Under the pieces are notes generated by a model. That model was given only the letters and a program-made list of their open reading frames with translations, was not told where the DNA came from and ran no database searches. Made by a program: the position numbers and the translations under genes. From Candidatus Nomurabacteria bacterium (GTDB taxonomy: Bacteria > Patescibacteriota > Minisyncoccia > Phycocordibacterales > UBA9973): DNA of 5,250 bases. The DNA lies in assembly GCA_943354525.1 (NCBI GenBank), contig CALRCI010000039.1, forward strand, positions 1 through 5,250, in the 5' to 3' direction. Position 1 is the first letter of the stretch; every line of letters begins with the position of its first letter. This document shows, piece by piece, positions 4,663 through 5,250 of the stretch.

Positions 4663-5250
4663 ATGGCCTCTGAAATTGAAAAATTAAAGCGAGAATTTCT
4701 CGAATATATGGAAATCGAACGCGGTTCGAGTTTGAAGACCGTCCGCAACTATGATCACTATCTCTCGCGCTTCTTTGCATTTACAAAAATTTCTTCTGCA
4801 CGCAGTATTTCAGACGACAGCATTCGCGAATTCCGCCTCCATCTCAATCGCCAGAGTGGTGTGCGTGTGCGTGGCCAAGCTGCGGCGACGATGAAGAAGA
4901 ATACGCAGAACTATCACCTCATCGCGCTTCGCCGATTTCTCAAATACCTCATGAAGCGCGATATCACAGCAATTTCTCCTGAACGTATCGAGCTCGCCAA
5001 GGTCAAAGAACGCGATCTCGACCTCATTTCGACGAACGACCTCGAAAGACTGCTCTCTGCGCCGTCCGGCGACGATCTCAAATCGCTTCGTGATCGCGCA
5101 ATCCTCGAACTCTTCTTCTCGACCGGACTCCGTCTCTCCGAACTCACCTCGCTCAACCGCGATCTCGATCTCGGCAAGGATGAATTTTCAATTCGTGGCA
5201 AGGGCGAGAAGGTCCGTGTCGTCTTTCTCTGCGACTCTGCCAAATATACC
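4663..5250 (+). CDS. Xer-type tyrosine recombinase, N-terminal part (cut by window end)
   Basis: This enzyme class breaks and rejoins DNA through a tyrosine-DNA link; chromosomal Xer proteins resolve chromosome dimers. The window shows 196 residues. Residues about 1-105 are the helical core-binding domain, including TVRNYDHYLSRFF (26-38) and LIALRRFLKYLMKRDI (86-101). A longer basic loop than in E. coli XerD lies at about 64-82. The catalytic domain begins near 118. The first catalytic arginine is Arg157 in STGLRLSELTSL (153-164), and Lys180 in RGKGEKVRVVFL (178-189) fits the beta-hairpin lysine. The H-x-x-R, second His and Tyr motifs lie beyond the window, so activity cannot be confirmed. 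The start ATG at 4663 follows a weak AGAG; TAG at 4624 closes the frame upstream. It is transcribed away from rpsO, next to element D. Housekeeping Xer or element-specific integrase cannot be decided from this. Confidence 0.93.
   Translation, partial: MASEIEKLKREFLEYMEIERGSSLKTVRNYDHYLSRFFAFTKISSARSISDDSIREFRLHLNRQSGVRVRGQAAATMKKNTQNYHLIALRRFLKYLMKRDITAISPERIELAKVKERDLDLISTNDLERLLSAPSGDDLKSLRDRAILELFFSTGLRLSELTSLNRDLDLGKDEFSIRGKGEKVRVVFLCDSAKYT

Overview
The window looks like a bacterial chromosome segment, most probably from a Candidate Phyla Radiation (Patescibacteria, Parcubacteria-like) genome. This is an inference from protein style: an 86-residue S15, a stand-alone NYN/LabA-type protein, and a Xer recombinase with an extended N-terminal domain. 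No 16S or other decisive marker is present. Strong Shine-Dalgarno sequences are largely absent and UGA is not read as a sense codon in any gene seen.

Layout, left to right. The 3' end of an unrecognised + strand gene (1-240) converges on pnp (polynucleotide phosphorylase, minus, 303-2438), with a shared hairpin terminator between them. Upstream of pnp, 2439-2730 holds an imperfect leader stem-loop (2451-2508), inverted-repeat element A (2547-2676) and a possible promoter. A + strand orphan gene (2731-3291) converges on a minus strand NYN-domain gene (3344-3868), again across a shared terminator. Element B (3905-4027) and the rpsO terminator fill the gap to rpsO (ribosomal protein S15, minus, 4075-4335). 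The 327-base divergent gap 4336-4662 holds an rpsO promoter and two more inverted-repeat elements, C and D. A Xer-type tyrosine recombinase gene starts at 4663 on the + strand and runs off the window.

The genes suggest a split rpsO-pnp locus. These two are neighbours on the same strand in many bacteria; here the NYN gene, an opposite-strand orphan gene and two inverted repeats lie between them. S15 belongs to the ribosome, PNPase to RNA decay, and the NYN protein is a probable RNase, so an RNA-metabolism theme remains.

The most unusual content is a set of four long inverted repeats, all intergenic. A, C and D each have a core of exactly 60 bases that begins TCATACA and ends CGG on one strand, related between the three. 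Each core is flanked by perfect or nearly perfect inverted arms of 26-35 bases whose sequences are unrelated between elements. D is bounded by an exact 6-base direct repeat and A by a 6-base direct repeat offset by one base, which points to mobility. B has the same build but a 57-base core that I could not align to the others. I do not recognise this as a named element family.
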